Source: Rhytidiadelphus loreus (taxonomy: Eukaryota > Streptophyta > Bryopsida > Hypnales > Hylocomiaceae). From it: a stretch of 64,000 nucleotides of DNA. This document shows, in pieces, positions 49,837 to 61,960 of this stretch. Where the stretch lies: positions 20,341,001 to 20,405,000 of the forward strand of contig OX344765.1 of NCBI GenBank assembly GCA_947034895.1, in the 5' to 3' direction. The notes beneath the pieces were generated by a model. That model did no database searches, had not been told where the DNA came from, and was given only the letters and a program-made list of their open reading frames with translations. The translations under genes were made by a program, and so were the position numbers. Within the stretch, counting starts at the first letter, position 1. Each line of letters starts with the position of its first letter.

Positions 49837-51226
49837 TGGGGGCCCAATCAAAATGGCGTTTTTGAAATTGTAGTGAAGGAAATTTCAATACTGCCAACTT
49901 TGACAGACTTTCGAGAGCTAAAAAATTGGTATTTTACCATGAAAAATTTACCACAGCATCATCTTTATATTAATATTGCGTTTAAAATTTTTTGAGGCCA
50001 AAATATTTACATAAAAAAGACATTTGAAATTTACCAACATATGTAGCTATGAGAAAAATTTCACTACTTTCAACTTTGACACCCTCCTAAGGACTGAATT
50101 TTTTTTCCTATGGATATTTTGGCATAGGACCATCTATATGTTAATTACATGTGTGAAAAATTTCAATTTCAAAAGGTCCTCACAGAAATAGATATTCAAA
50201 ATCTCCTAACATGTGTAGTTGTGAGAAACAATTAAGAAAACCATTTCACTATTACCAACTTCGACACTTTCCCTATGGCTAAAAAATTGTTAATTTACCA
50301 TGAAATTTTTGGCAAGGGATCATCTCTATGTTGATAACATGTATGCCAAATTTCAAGTCCAAAAGTTTCACCCCCAAAAAATGTTCAAAATCTACCAACA
50401 AGTGTAACTATGAAAAACAATTTTAAAGTTGCTAACTTCAACACCCTCCCTAGGGCTGATTTTTTTTTTTATAGATTTTTTTGGCATAAGACCATCTCAA
50501 TAGTAATAAAATGTGTGCTAAATTTCAAGGCCAAAAGAATTACCAAAAAAATATAACTAATTCTACCAACATGTGTAGTTGTGCGAATGACTTTCTACAT
50601 TCGTGTCAAACTTTACCCAAAAAATGACACTATCCCAAGGGCTGAATTTTTTTTTCTCACAATTACACATATTGGTAGAATTAGCATATCTTTATTCGAG
50701 TGAATTTTTTGACTTTGAAATTGGGTATACATGTTATTAACATAGAGATGACTTGACAATAAAAATTTCATGGTAAACAAGCAATTTTCAACCCTTCGGA
50801 TAGTGTTGAAGTTGATAATAGTGAATTATTTTTCACAACTACACATGTTGGGAGATTTTGAATATCTATTTTAATGGGAGTCTCTTGGACTTGAAATTTT
50901 TCACACACTTAATCAACATATAGATGGTCTTGTGCCAAATTTTCCATAGGAAAAGAAAAAAATGTCAATCCTTGAGAGGGTGTCAAAGTTGGAAGTAGTG
51001 AAATTTTTCTCATAGCTATCCATGCTAGTAGATTTTAAATAAATGCTTTTTGGTGAATATTTTGGCCTTGAAATTTTGTACACGTGTTATTAACATAAAA
51101 ATTATGCTTTGGTAAAACACTTGTGGTAAAATATCAAATTTTCAGCTCTGGAGAGGCCGTCAAAGTTGGCAGCATTGAAATTTCTTTCACTGTGATTTCA
51201 AAAACGCCATTTTGATTGGGACCTCA
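49837..51226. mobile_element. 1.39-kb foldback element with internally repetitive arms
   Basis: Left end TGGGGGCCCAATCAAAATGG, right end CCATTTTGATTGGGACCTCA; the complement holds through GCGTTTTTGAAAT and CTGCCAACTTTGAC with scattered mismatches. Each arm, about 690 bp, consists of units of about 175 bp with landmarks CAACTTTGACACCCTC, GGCATA(A/G)GACCATCT and CTACCAACATGTGTAGTTGTG, in opposite orientation in the two arms. Similarity may extend outward to TATGTACA / TGTATAGT. No coding. Superfamily not assigned. Confidence 0.75.
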
Positions 51227-51345
51227 CTATACAAAAATCTCAAACCCGGATCCTAGAGTTAAACATGTGAAACTTCATGTCCTACCATTCTTGAAATCGA
51301 TTAATGACATAATTTATCCTTGAAAGTTCAAATTGTATCCTCATT

Positions 51346-51910
51346 CTATTTGCAGACTCCCCTATAGATTCCGTCTAGAATACAAGAATACAATCTTCCA
51401 TTCGAAGGGAGTGGGTCATATCCTGTTTGGTTTAGGTTCATATATTTTCGTAATTCTATTAGATTACAATTTTTGTGCAGTTGATGAAGCCATGGTGCAA
51501 CAATATCCATCAACATGTTGTCATCTACTTGAGCACAAGTCCATGTTCTCAAGAAAATTGCATTCCCTCTCTTATTACAAATATTCTTCTCAAAAGAGTC
51601 ATCAATGAGAAGGGTGTTGTCTACATTGAAGGAAGTTGATCCGCTAATGTTTGAAAACAATTGGTTTGCTAGAACTTTGAAGAAAAGCGTTTTTTTGGAT
51701 TGTCCAAGTGTGGCAGGAATTTTCCCTTTGCAATTTCAATCTTCCTACAATGTTCTTGTCCTAAAATATCATAGGGGTTGAATCAAGTGCCTTGCAATGT
51801 CCTCCATTTTTTTCTTCAACATGGAGGACCATACTACAACGCGGTTTGTAGATAGGGATATCTCCTAGAAGAAATTTTCCACCCGTGGATGCGGCATGAC
51901 AGCCTTCATA
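51346..51910 (-). pseudogene. Broken FCP1-like HAD phosphatase fragment
   Basis: The minus frame 51660-51346 reads NTLLIDDSFEKNICNKRGNAIF, the motif IV region of plant FCP1-like proteins, then a typical W-rich tail. Upstream on minus (to about 51910) the frame continues through stops with VVVWSSMLKKKMEDIARHL (WSS motif region) and KTLFFKVL. The motif I region is not recognisable. It is thus the C-terminal two thirds of a gene related to exon F at 15.1-15.8 kb, disabled by at least three stops. Confidence 0.65.
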
Positions 51911-52436
51911 TCAACAATAGCAAGTGTTTGAGCAGATATTCTACTCTTAAAGACACCGTAAAGAATCAATTCTCTAGTGGACAACTTAGATGTGCATTGG
52001 CAAAGAATCCTGTTTTAAGTCCAAAACTATATTCAACCATTTCCATTGCGAGCGGTACAATACTGTAGACACATCCTTTAGTCATATGTCTCTGCCGCCA
52101 TTTGCTACTATCTGATCATAGGAAAAAATTATAGAAAATGAGTTACTTGAATGAATGTAGAAGCAGGTGAGACATAAAGCAAGGGAAAGCAATGAAGCAC
52201 ACTAAGAGATTCATGTGGAACACCACAAATAACTAGGGGTTTCATGGTCAACGGACAGCTCGACAGATGGTGCTCACTTCTAACACTTTTGGGCTGGTCA
52301 TAGGAAACATTGAAAAAAGGAATAATTAGGAGGAGGGACAGTCATTACGGGAACAAAATACTTTATATAACCATGAAATTATTATACATCCTTAGTTTGT
52401 ATACGTAATTTAAAGCTAGCATTTTGTACAAGTTAA

Positions 52437-53345
52437 CCCCTAAAGGACCAAGTGTCCCCTCAGGGGACAAATGGATTTCGGGCTGAATTTTTCTCTTGAT
52501 TTTTTGAAACTTTTTTTGAAGATAGGAAAATTGATTACCTTTGTGGGAATATTTTTTTTTTTCCAATTGGTGCCCGGGAACAAAAGTTATGCCCATATAG
52601 CTCAAAACAGAGGAGATCTGGCAACAAATCAAATTTGCAAAAATTTGAATTTTTTTTTCTGAATTTTTTTTCCTCATAGATTATATTTTTGTCTATTTGG
52701 AAAGCTTTGATTCATTTCATTTGGATTTTTTATGAGAAAGTTATGGACAATCTTGTTTTTCGGGCAATTAGAGCATCTTCTTGAAAAAATAACTTGTTGG
52801 ATTCATTTCTAAATGCAATTTTGACAGTTTTTCAAAAAAAGAAGTTCCACGTGGTTTAGTTTGCTTGCTAGAACAATCTCACCATGGAGATTAGTGCATT
52901 TTAATTCTATCTTAGATATATCAATAAAATAGATTTTCATTCAATCTCGTATCTACTTCTATTCTCTAATTTTTTTAAGAATGAAAATTAAGTTTTTTTG
53001 AAAACCTTTTTTTTTTCCTAGACTTTCAACTCAATTCTCCACTATAATGATTTAAAGCTCAAAACTCTGTAGTGCAAAAAATTTAAGTTAAAAATGTTCA
53101 AAGTCAAATAATCTAGTCCCGCAATGTGCTGAAAAACTTGTTTTTTTCACTTTAAACACAGATATCTTGCAATCTGTATGGTGAAAAATTCTGAAATTTT
53201 TTCCACACATTTTCATACTAGTAAGGTGTAAGATCCTACAGTTGGATGTGGGGGAAAAACAATTTCCAAACTTTTTTACTCTTCGCTGTAGAAATGGCAG
53301 TTTTGAGTGTTTTTTGACAGAAAAAAGGCCTTGGTCCTTTATGGG
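52437..53345. mobile_element. 909-bp piggyBac-like non-autonomous element
   Basis: TTAA on both sides (52433-52436, 53346-53349) and inverted ends CCCCTAAAGGACCAAG / CTTGGTCCTTTATGGG. TTAA target and CCC-starting ends are the piggyBac signature. The interior has only short frames; no transposase. Confidence 0.75.
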
Positions 53346-53349
53346 TTAA

Positions 53350-54567
53350 CCCTACACACAATTTTCAATCTACTCCATGCAATAGCCTATAGTCAACAAA
53401 GATAGTCTATGAGCGAGTGAAAATAGAGTAGATTCTACAATTGTTAGAAAATCCCATAGAGAATTAGTATTGGAAGAGTCATGGTATATTTAATGTTGTA
53501 TTTTTTTTAATACCAAATTCTAGATGTATACACGTAATGGGTTTGTTGTCATTGTTTAAGTGCTTGATTTTGAATAATAATACAATCAATGGCAAGAAAA
53601 AAAAGAAGTATTGGATATGTAGATGGAAAAAACTCTTTTATCCGATCCCCTTTTGAAACTTGAAGTTTCAAGGGGGAGAAAAGTATTTATATTTGGACAA
53701 AGAACCAAAAAGATTGCATGCATATCAAGAGAGTACAAAAATTGAATAAAAATCCAAGTGTAATCTAAAAAAAGGATTGGCATTTGTTCAATGTGGATCA
53801 AAGAGGGGGGTTATAGAGGGATTACAAACCAAATCTCACAGTCATGACTTCTTATTCATTAACAAAAATTGAATAAAATGAAGCCATATCAAGTATCATG
53901 CTTTCCAAAAAAAAGAAAATTATCTTTCACAAAATACTCCAATAAAAAATTTCAACATTGTAGTTCAACAAAAATTTGCCTCAAGTTATATCAGTACATC
54001 ACTACTTAATATAATGTTGTATTATTATTGAATCTTTAAGGACGTCTTACCTTTCTTTCTATGCCAAGACCGCACTAGCTCTATAGCCAATACTCATGAA
54101 GTTGTGAATAGAATGTGTTTTTGCAAATTTAAGAGACAAGACATTGTTGCAATACTATAGACAAAGTTTTTATATAATTTTGGACTAATTCTTCAGTTCA
54201 AATACCAAAGTGCAACTATTGTTTGTGAGAATGGAAAAATTGCCAATTCAAGACATTGACTACTATTTTGAAGAGGATATTAATTATCTTCAAAGAGGGA
54301 ACTTTTTTCAATAGATTCATTTACCTAACTACTCTAGCAATCCGTTTAACCAATGTGGCTAGGCCTTCAATGACATAGATGGTGTTCATGTGGTTTAATT
54401 GTTATTGAAACCGACATCATTTAAATTTAGCCTATTATTTTAATAAATTGAATATTCATCTGAGCAAATAATAACTTCAATAGAATTATCCTATTGATGT
54501 ACATCTTGTGAGATTCTTCCCATGCCATACATTCTCAGACCACAAATATCTCCTACAAGTAGAGATC
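53350..54567. other. AT-rich spacer
   Basis: Nothing supported. Confidence 0.5.
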
Positions 54568-54571
54568 TTAA

Positions 54572-54860
54572 CCCCTAATTAAAGATTCTCAAGTCCAAAA
54601 TGCGGATGCTTCTAGACAATGTTTTCTCCAAATAATTTTCCATTCATCCAAAGTGATACTTGAATTTTTTAGAGACAACCTATTTGATCAAATTGAACCA
54701 AGTGGTATATTTCAACAAAGATAATTACAAGCAAAATATCCAAAACTTCTACTCCCTCTATTTTTGAAAAAAGACCCATATTTCCTTTGTGATTTACAAA
54801 GAAAACACGATTTTTTTTTAGAATCAAAGGTAGTAAAAAGGATTGGGGCATTACTAAAGG
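54572..54860. mobile_element. 289-bp piggyBac-like MITE
   Basis: TTAA at 54568-54571 and 54861-54864; ends CCCCTAATT and (complement) CCTTTAGTAATGCC. The interior shares CCATTCATCCAA...ACTTGAAT and AGACAACCT with the element at 55856-56076. Confidence 0.6.
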
Positions 54861-55855
54861 TTAATTTGCATAATAAAAATCACTCACAAATAGTCACATG
54901 TTGGTACTAGTAGAGGTGACCAAGGTAGCGGGTCCATAAATTAACCATTTAAGAGCTGGAACTAATTTTTGGGGAGGTGAAACTTTTTGAAATATTTTTT
55001 AGTAAATTATCCTTCAAAGACGAGTGGAATTGGCATCTAACCCAAGTTATTTCATATGTTTTGGAGCTTTCTGGAATTATTTATTTATTTTTGAAGTTCA
55101 AATGCAGTGGGCTCTAAAATTGCCCACGTCCTGAAATGTACACTATTTGTACATTGCTAATACCATGAAAAAGAAAACATGTAAAACTAGTGTACATTTC
55201 AAGAGGTGGGTGATTTTAGAGCTTGAGCGCTTTATGGACTTGTTACCTTAGTACGAAGGAAATCAAGATTGTTATTCCTTGCATTATGATTAATTTGTTG
55301 TTGCAAAGGAGAATTGTCTCAAAATCGAATGGAAGTTTGTCCACATGGTAGGTTAGAGTATTATCTGGATTCAAAGCTACGTTTTTGAGGAAATGACTCT
55401 CCAGATTCCATCCTAGTAAAGCAGGTACATCCAAAACTGCCACTTTTTGCTATTGAGCTTATTCACTATTATTAGACTGGTCAGATTTTCACATATTCTT
55501 GTTGGCAAGTGAAAGGAGGTTCCAATGCACCAGAGAATTTGGATACTGTATGCAAAAGTTATTAAGGAACAAAGTTTGATTCTAAAAGCGTTTCTTCTAT
55601 ATAATTAGGTACAAAACTGATTATAGTGAAGATGGCACTTTTAAGGCCAGCGGCACATTTGGGTGTACCTACCTTTCAATAGTATGGATTGAAAAACAAT
55701 TCAAGCATCGCCATATATAAAATCGGGTAACTATAAAATATGTGCAAAAGGTCAAATTCAAAAATTGTAAATAAGAGCTCGATCACAGGTTGAAACGAAT
55801 CTCTGATGTTGTCGGAGATCCAAATGTGGTAGAAATGTCACCCTGGAAGACTTAA

Positions 55856-56076
55856 CCCTTAAGCGCTCTGACGTCCATATTGTGGACGATGAACAGAGGG
55901 CTTCGAGGCTTTGATTTGTCCAACTAACTTTTCATTCATCCAATGTAACACTTGAATCTTGAAAAGACAACCTTCCTTAATGATCAATTTCATGAAATTG
56001 CGGTAAATGATATTTCTGTAGAAAGATATAAGCAAAAATGTGCCAAAATTAGAAAAAGGATCAAGGCATTAAGGGG
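55856..56076. mobile_element. 221-bp piggyBac-like MITE, sibling of 54572-54860
   Basis: TTAA at 55852-55855 and 56077-56080; ends CCCTTAAGCGC and (complement) CCCCTTAATGCC. The interior aligns with the 289-bp sibling (CATTCATCCAATGTAACACT, AAAAGACAACCTTCC). Confidence 0.65.
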
Positions 56077-56876
56077 TTAAATTGAAGATGGGATAATCCA
56101 AATGCGACCTTTGCATTTGCTGGAAGTGAGTGAAGGAATAAACATTCAAGATGTTGCCTTCACTCTGCCCGGTCACAACTTTGTTCGGATTTTGGACATG
56201 ATATAGCAAAAGCAGTAAACAAATGATCACAATCATGCACTGCCTTTGTCGGTAGAAATTTCTCACATTCAACGGGCTTTAATTATACCGTTAGTAGCCC
56301 AAACTTCCATGAGAAAATTCCCACCACCATCTCCAGCAAATGTACGTCCAAGGAATTCTTAGAAAAATATTTGACGAATACATTATTTTGAGTGACTGCC
56401 CTACTAAGTTCCTTGTTTTTTGTAAGTTTTGTTTGAAGTTCATAGACTTACTCCTTTACAATACTACTCCTTTGGGCACAAAATTGGAAAGTGTTTCTTT
56501 GCTAATACCATATCCAGTACATGACGGTGCTTTTCTGAGCTTTTGTAATTTCAATGCTTGAATGCGTCCCGGTACAGACTTCCGAAGACGCTACAGCACC
56601 TTCCTTGAGATTGTCTGTGCAGACAATTCGATAACTGTTAGAAAGTTACCTGCTGCTGGCACAACCAGCTTGCAGCCCACACCGTCATTTTTTTGCTACC
56701 AGTTGTGCCTAGTTAGTTACTATTGTTAGACTGTTCAAATTTTTGTATGTTCTCATTGGCAAGTGAAAGGAGATTCCAACACACCAAAGAACGTGACATT
56801 TGGATACCATATACAAAAGTTATGAAGTGTCAAAGTTTTTTTGGTACCCAATTTACGAACCTTGAAGGGGGTGAAT

Positions 56877-57194
56877 GGGCAATTTCCTTAAAATGGCGGT
56901 ATTCCATGTGCCATTTTCAGATCGCCCAGTCTGAACTGTAAAAGTAACATCTAGTACGTGTGAAGATTTTAGAAATCTTTGGTTTATATAGATTTCAGAG
57001 ATCTAACACTTATATAGATTTCAGATTTCAGGGTTTGGATTTTCAAAGTTACATCTACGATATGAGTAGATTTCAGAAATCTAGAAAAGGTATAGATTTC
57101 AAACATCTAAGACAGTTGTACACTTCAGACCGCCCGGTCTAAACTGTGAAAACTGCCAAAATAGCGGAATGGCGCCATTTTAACAAAATTGCCC
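56877..57194. mobile_element. 318-bp MITE with long inverted ends and AGATTTCAGA sub-repeats
   Basis: Left GGGCAATTTCCTTAAAATGG, right the near-complement ending CAAAATTGCCC; homology continues through TTCAGATCGCCCAGTCTGAA / TTCAGACCGCCCGGTCTAAA, about 80 bp in all. The centre repeats TATAGATTTCAGA. Target duplication unclear. Confidence 0.6.
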
Positions 57195-57975
57195 ATGTGA
57201 GTAATTCAAAGAGGCATTTAGGGTTGGTTTTCGACTTTCCGTATAAAAGCGGACATGTTCATATGGACCGTTTTGTTTGCTTACTACAACTGATATTTTA
57301 TGACTCCTTTGCTTAGTGTTTAGGGTTATTAAACAGAAGTTCTTGGTATTGTGCAATGATTTGTTCAAAGTTTCGAATCTTCAGCTGGCCCAGTGCCTCG
57401 GATTAATTCATTTCTGGTTAAATATTGTAGAGTAACGCCTACCGCCAAAAGTGATGAGCAAGAAAAGCCTCTGTTCCAAGTTCCCACAGGAATGTACACA
57501 CACAAACTTCCTAACAGATGCCCCACATTAATTGTCAAAAGAAAAACACCCAAAAAGTAAGTACTGTACCAGATGTCCTAAAATCTGAGACTGTAGGCAC
57601 ATGTTGTCCAAGAGGATGAACAGGATGTTGTCCCAAGAGGATGTAGAGTACAGTACTAGAGGCAAGCTTAGATCTCCTATCAGCTGGGTCCGGCCTCCGG
57701 CCTTCAGTAGTCTGTACAGACAAGAAAAAAAATACATTATTTGTACACATATTTTTCATTTCATGGCAAGAGAGAACGGAAATCGCTCCATCCGATACAA
57801 GGCGCGCGGTGCAGACAAAATCCATATCAACTGTCAAAAGGGTAGTCAAAAATCAGTGTTTGTTAGTGACAGAATTCCTGTGACATAGTACTGTTAGATA
57901 TTATTGATCACAAAACTTGGGCCCGGGTTTTCAGTTGTAGCTAGGCTTGAGCCAATGCAATGCTGATGTATCAGA
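57195..57975. other. Intergenic sequence with no supported gene
   Basis: Short overlapping frames on both strands (57528-57888) without domain evidence. Confidence 0.45.
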
Positions 57976-57982
57976 AAGGGCC

Positions 57983-58255
57983 GGGCTTGGAGATTAAATA
58001 CCTTCGCTGGAACGCCTGCAGTAGTTTTGTAGTTGGGAGTTGCAGGCAAGCGGCGCACATCGTTTTGGAGTCTGGGAGCCGAGCTTTTGAGCCTAAATAC
58101 CTTTGCTAGTACGCATGTAGTAGTTTTGTAGTTAGAGTGCAGACAAGCGGGGAAAATTCGTCTGTTTCTGGCATATATAGGGAATTAGCTCGATCGATAG
58201 ACTCTGAAAAGTTTCTAGAGGCTAGGGATTCATACTTAGTTAGAATTCGAGCATC
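57983..58255 (+). promoter_or_regulatory. Promoter and 5' leader of the vWA gene, with a 99-bp tandem duplication
   Basis: A segment with TAAATACCTT(C/T)GCT and GTAGTTTTGTAGTT...CAAGCGG occurs twice, 99 bp apart (57983-58053, 58081-58150). A TATA box, CATATATAGG, at 58172-58181 lies about 80 bp before the ATG at 58256, so the leader should be short. Confidence 0.5.
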
Positions 58256-59200
58256 ATGTTGAGGTTTAGACCCCTGGCACCACGGGGTATCGGGAGTACT
58301 TCGCAATCCCGTTCTGCATCCTTCTTTTATGAGAGCTGGAAGGCGACAGGAACAAGCGCGGACGGCTCCAGAAATGCTTGGGGCGAGTACAACATCCTGC
58401 CTCCCACAAACGGAAAAGCCTTCTTCCATTTCCTCCTTGACGCCTCCGCTTCCACCTGGGACCACTGCTCCACCGAAAAAAGCAAGCGCGTGTACGAGTC
58501 TCTTCTCGAGAATTTCGCCAACTTGATTTTACACAACCCGGACGTCGTGCACCCTCACGACCAGATTGTGGTTTGGATGTTCAACAAGCGCACGCAGTGT
58601 CTGTGCTCGGTGCAGCAGAAGGACTTCCACACCCAGATCGACTTCATCCGGGAGAAGTACCGCAGTGAGCTGGACAACAAGGAGAATTACAGTGCGACCC
58701 GGTTGTACGATGCCGTGGTAATCGCCATGGACCAGATTCGGGAGACGTGGAAGACCAACAAGACGGCGGATTTCTTTCTGGTGCCGTTCACGGACGGGCA
58801 GGATAACACCAGCACCATGTCCCTTGACGAGATGTGGCGGAAGATCACGGTGCTTAATGCGCGTCTGCACACGGCTTTCATCACGGCTAATCTTCCGAAT
58901 GATTGCGACTTGTACAAGATGCTGAAGAATCAAGGGGAAATGTCGCTGATTGAACTGGAAAACACGGAGCCAAGGGAGATTCGTCGAGGATTCAACATGT
59001 TGCGGGATTTCTTCAAGACGATCTTGGTGGTGGTGACGCAAGATCGAGGCGGGGGACAAATGACGCGAATTGTGGATTATGCGGAGACCAGGGTGGAGGC
59101 CGGGGAGCACATGGCTGGAGCTTTGAAGGAGAGAATGAAAGACTCGGACTCGTTGCTGGAAGGGTGGAACAGTCTTCAGTCGCTGCCTTGGAATCCATAA
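58256..59200 (+). CDS. von Willebrand factor A-domain protein
   Basis: Intronless, 314 residues, TAA stop, GC-rich. The vWA fold is well marked: FHFLLDASAST (MIDAS DxSxS at residues 62-66), YSATRLYDAV (MIDAS Thr 148) and FFLVPFTDGQDN (TDG at 179-181), so all three metal-site motifs are intact and metal-dependent ligand binding is expected. The N-terminal 50 residues are Ser/Arg-rich and look flexible; no signal peptide, no membrane segment, and no C2 (copine) or RING domain in the frame, so it is a stand-alone, probably intracellular vWA protein. The C-terminal 60 residues are helical and polar. Partner unknown. Identical minus-strand frames here are shadows. Confidence 0.85.
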   Translation: MLRFRPLAPRGIGSTSQSRSASFFYESWKATGTSADGSRNAWGEYNILPPTNGKAFFHFLLDASASTWDHCSTEKSKRVYESLLENFANLILHNPDVVHPHDQIVVWMFNKRTQCLCSVQQKDFHTQIDFIREKYRSELDNKENYSATRLYDAVVIAMDQIRETWKTNKTADFFLVPFTDGQDNTSTMSLDEMWRKITVLNARLHTAFITANLPNDCDLYKMLKNQGEMSLIELENTEPREIRRGFNMLRDFFKTILVVVTQDRGGGQMTRIVDYAETRVEAGEHMAGALKERMKDSDSLLEGWNSLQSLPWNP

Positions 59201-59413
59201 AAAAGAGACCACCCACCCTGGCTACCATTGTTTTGGGCTTTGTAAATGTATGACTTTCAGAAGTTTAGGTTAATATGTTTTGCTTATATCTTTGTCAAAA
59301 TATATTACTTCAGTTGGCTCAATTTGATAAAATATTTAGTAGTTAAAATATAGAGATACTTAGTCTATTTTACAAAATTTGGGCATTGTTACTAGTAGAG
59401 TAGTAGAAACTCT

Positions 59414-59781
59414 GGTCCCATGAAGAGGCTGGCGTGAGTAAAGTGTCCGTTCATCTAGCCAGTGAGTCAATGCCCAACCGGACAAAGGGCCATTGGTGCA
59501 AGACTGCTACTCCCCCTTTCGAGAATAGACACTATAGTGACTAGTAACTAACAAAAGTAACTGACGGATGTGGTATTAATGAATGGTGGTATAAAATGGT
59601 CCCATGAAGAGGCTGGCGTGAGTAAAGTGTCCGTTCATCTAGCCAATGAGTCAATGCCCAACCGGACAAAGGGCCATTGGTGCAAGACTCCTACTCCCCC
59701 TTTCGAGAATAGACACTATAGTGACTAGTAACTAACAAAAGTAACTGACGGATGTGGTATTAATGAATGGTGGTATAAAAT
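59414..59781. repeat. 184-bp tandem duplication (two units)
   Basis: Units 59414-59597 and 59598-59781 start GGTCCCATGAAGAGGCTGGC and differ at only a few positions (e.g. GCCAGTGAG/GCCAATGAG, CTGCTAC/CTCCTAC), so the duplication is recent. Moderately GC-rich; not coding. Confidence 0.9.
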
Positions 59782-59819
59782 GGCTAGAATGAAGTCGGAG
59801 ATTGTCAAGTCATGAGTTC

Positions 59820-59890
59820 TTCCGTTGGTTGGAGAGGAGCTTTGTATCATAATTATGTAATCTGGGTTCAAACCCTGTTGAGTCTGTTTA
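59820..59890 (+). repeat. Possible tRNA-derived SINE head
   Basis: TGGTTGGAGAGG (59826-59837) resembles a Pol III A box, and GGTTCAAACC (59865-59874) is close to the B box consensus, about 30 bp apart. No foldable tRNA cloverleaf is evident, so a SINE-like relic is more likely than a tRNA gene. Confidence 0.3.
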
Positions 59891-60309
59891 AGCAGTAGTG
59901 TGATAGTGTTTGGCTTGGTGCTGCTAATGAGTTATCATAGGTAGGGAGATTTTACCAACCAATTGTGTTTACTCTGAGCTAACAATTTTTATGAATATTA
60001 AATGAAATAATTCACAAAAAATGGAGTTTTGTTTTTTGAAATTGAAATTTGGTGTACTTGATTTGAATTTTTAATTATGCAAGATGAAAAATATTAGTTT
60101 TATATGGTATTAGTAAGAAACACAATATTAGGAATACTACAAATTTTAAATAAAACAAAAAAAGGAACTTACTAGAGCACTAAATTTTTTTATTTTTGTC
60201 TAATATTTTTCTTAGAGTATTTTGAGTGTATTTGCTTGGGATGTATGTTGCAACATTTGGCCCATGCTCTTGGTATGAATTATAGCAATATGAATTTTTT
60301 TTTCTTTAA

Positions 60310-60957
60310 CCCTTAAAATAAATGCTTGAGGCATCAAATTTTGATGTTGACAATATTTTGAAGTTAAATAAAACCTAACCAAGTTGCTATTTTTAATAGC
60401 TTATGTTTTTGAAAAAATCTTTTCTAAAGTCTAGTTTTAACATCAAAAATCTTATTTTGAAAATGATTGATTATGATTTTTCTATTCAAGATTTTGTGCA
60501 AGGGTGTCCATTGCAATCTCGACTCTTTGTAGTGTTGAGGGCTCTTGGAAACGAGCCTCAAATACACTAGATCTTGGAGAAAAAATCACATTAGAAATTT
60601 GTTTAAAAAAATTGTAGAATAGATTTTGAGAAGCCATAAATTGATTGGGGTTATACATGTTAGGTCCTTTAACCTCATATCTTTTTGGTGACCAAATATT
60701 TAGATTTGACACATGAATAGTGGATTAAAAGACTTCAAATCACTTTCACAATTTTAACACACTCATGATCAAGCAATATAATCTTTCAATCCATAAGTGG
60801 TATTATTGCGTTTTCTTTCCCATGTCATCTCTAACATGAATTTGAATTTGTACAGTTACAATTAAAACAAATTGATAGAACTTATCAAAATGTTCACTTT
60901 CTATTCAATTTCAAGCAAATTCAAAGAAGCTCAAAAAAGGCCTTGGACATTTAGGGG
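60310..60957. mobile_element. 648-bp piggyBac-like non-autonomous element
   Basis: TTAA at 60306-60309 and 60958-60961; ends CCCTTAAAATAAATGC and (complement) CCCCTAAATGTCCAAGGCC, the latter close to the end of the element at 52437. No transposase frame. Confidence 0.55.
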
Positions 60958-60961
60958 TTAA

Positions 60962-61960
60962 TTTTGAGCCCAATTAATGAAATAACATTCATCAAGTCTA
61001 CTATTTATTCCAATTTGAGATCTAAAAAATTCCTAAAATAATATATTTTATAGTAATCTGAACTTTGGTCCATTAATGCGGTTTGCTGATTTATTTATTT
61101 TAATTAAAGAAGGGCAACGAAACCTGGTTTGCACTTCTGACAGTCTCCCCTACGGTATACACCTGTGGTGCAATTTCCAGATTTCTTTTTAGCATGTTTT
61201 GTATTTGATTCGAGTTTTCTTCACATTTTCTTAAAAAAATCACAGTGATTTCAAATCTTTCACAAAAAAAATTACGTACAGAAGACTTGTGATTTCATCT
61301 CTGAAAGTAATGCAAAATCATTTTCACTCCTATTTAGTGGCAATGGCAAAATACGGCATACATTGGATGGGGTAGAGATAGACATTGCAATTGCACATTC
61401 CTTGTACTGCACACCCTCTGGAAATCTGTACAAAATGTACACAGAAACACATCTAGTGGACAACTTCCAAACGTCAATTTGTGCGCACACGTGATTGAGA
61501 GCAATTCGAAGCCCGTTAGTCCTACCAATACAAATACCGATACAAGCTACCCCGTTTCCGAAATTCCAATTATATCAACCGAAGCAGTACATAAACGGGC
61601 ACATAAGCAAGCGAAAAGCGAAAAGCCAAATGCAAAGGAATATCTTGGGTACCGTTTTGCTTGCTCCTCTTTGGCTTCGCTTCCTGAATGTTAGCCATAC
61701 TCAGAGTGCAAGCATGTTTCAAGAATCATACAAAGTTACGGTGAGCGAGGGCATGGAATATGGTACTTGACATTGAATGTACGTCTACCCATTACAGAAG
61801 GGCGTTTTCATACTTGAAGCCTAAAACTAAGAGCCAGGAACCGCTACCACAGATTACACCGAGCTTTACAATGAAAATAATAAATATACCAGTTCATCCC
61901 AATTCACCTCACAATTACGGGAAGTCCGTGCTCGGCCACAGCCATTTCTCCTCGGACCGT
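60962..61960. other. Intergenic region downstream of the propeller gene
   Basis: Contains the presumed 3' untranslated region of the minus-strand gene (roughly 61700-61960). Otherwise no supported feature. Confidence 0.45.

Noticed and set aside
59820..59890. Functional tRNA gene
   Set aside because: A/B-box-like motifs are present, but I see no acceptor stem or anticodon arm pairing.
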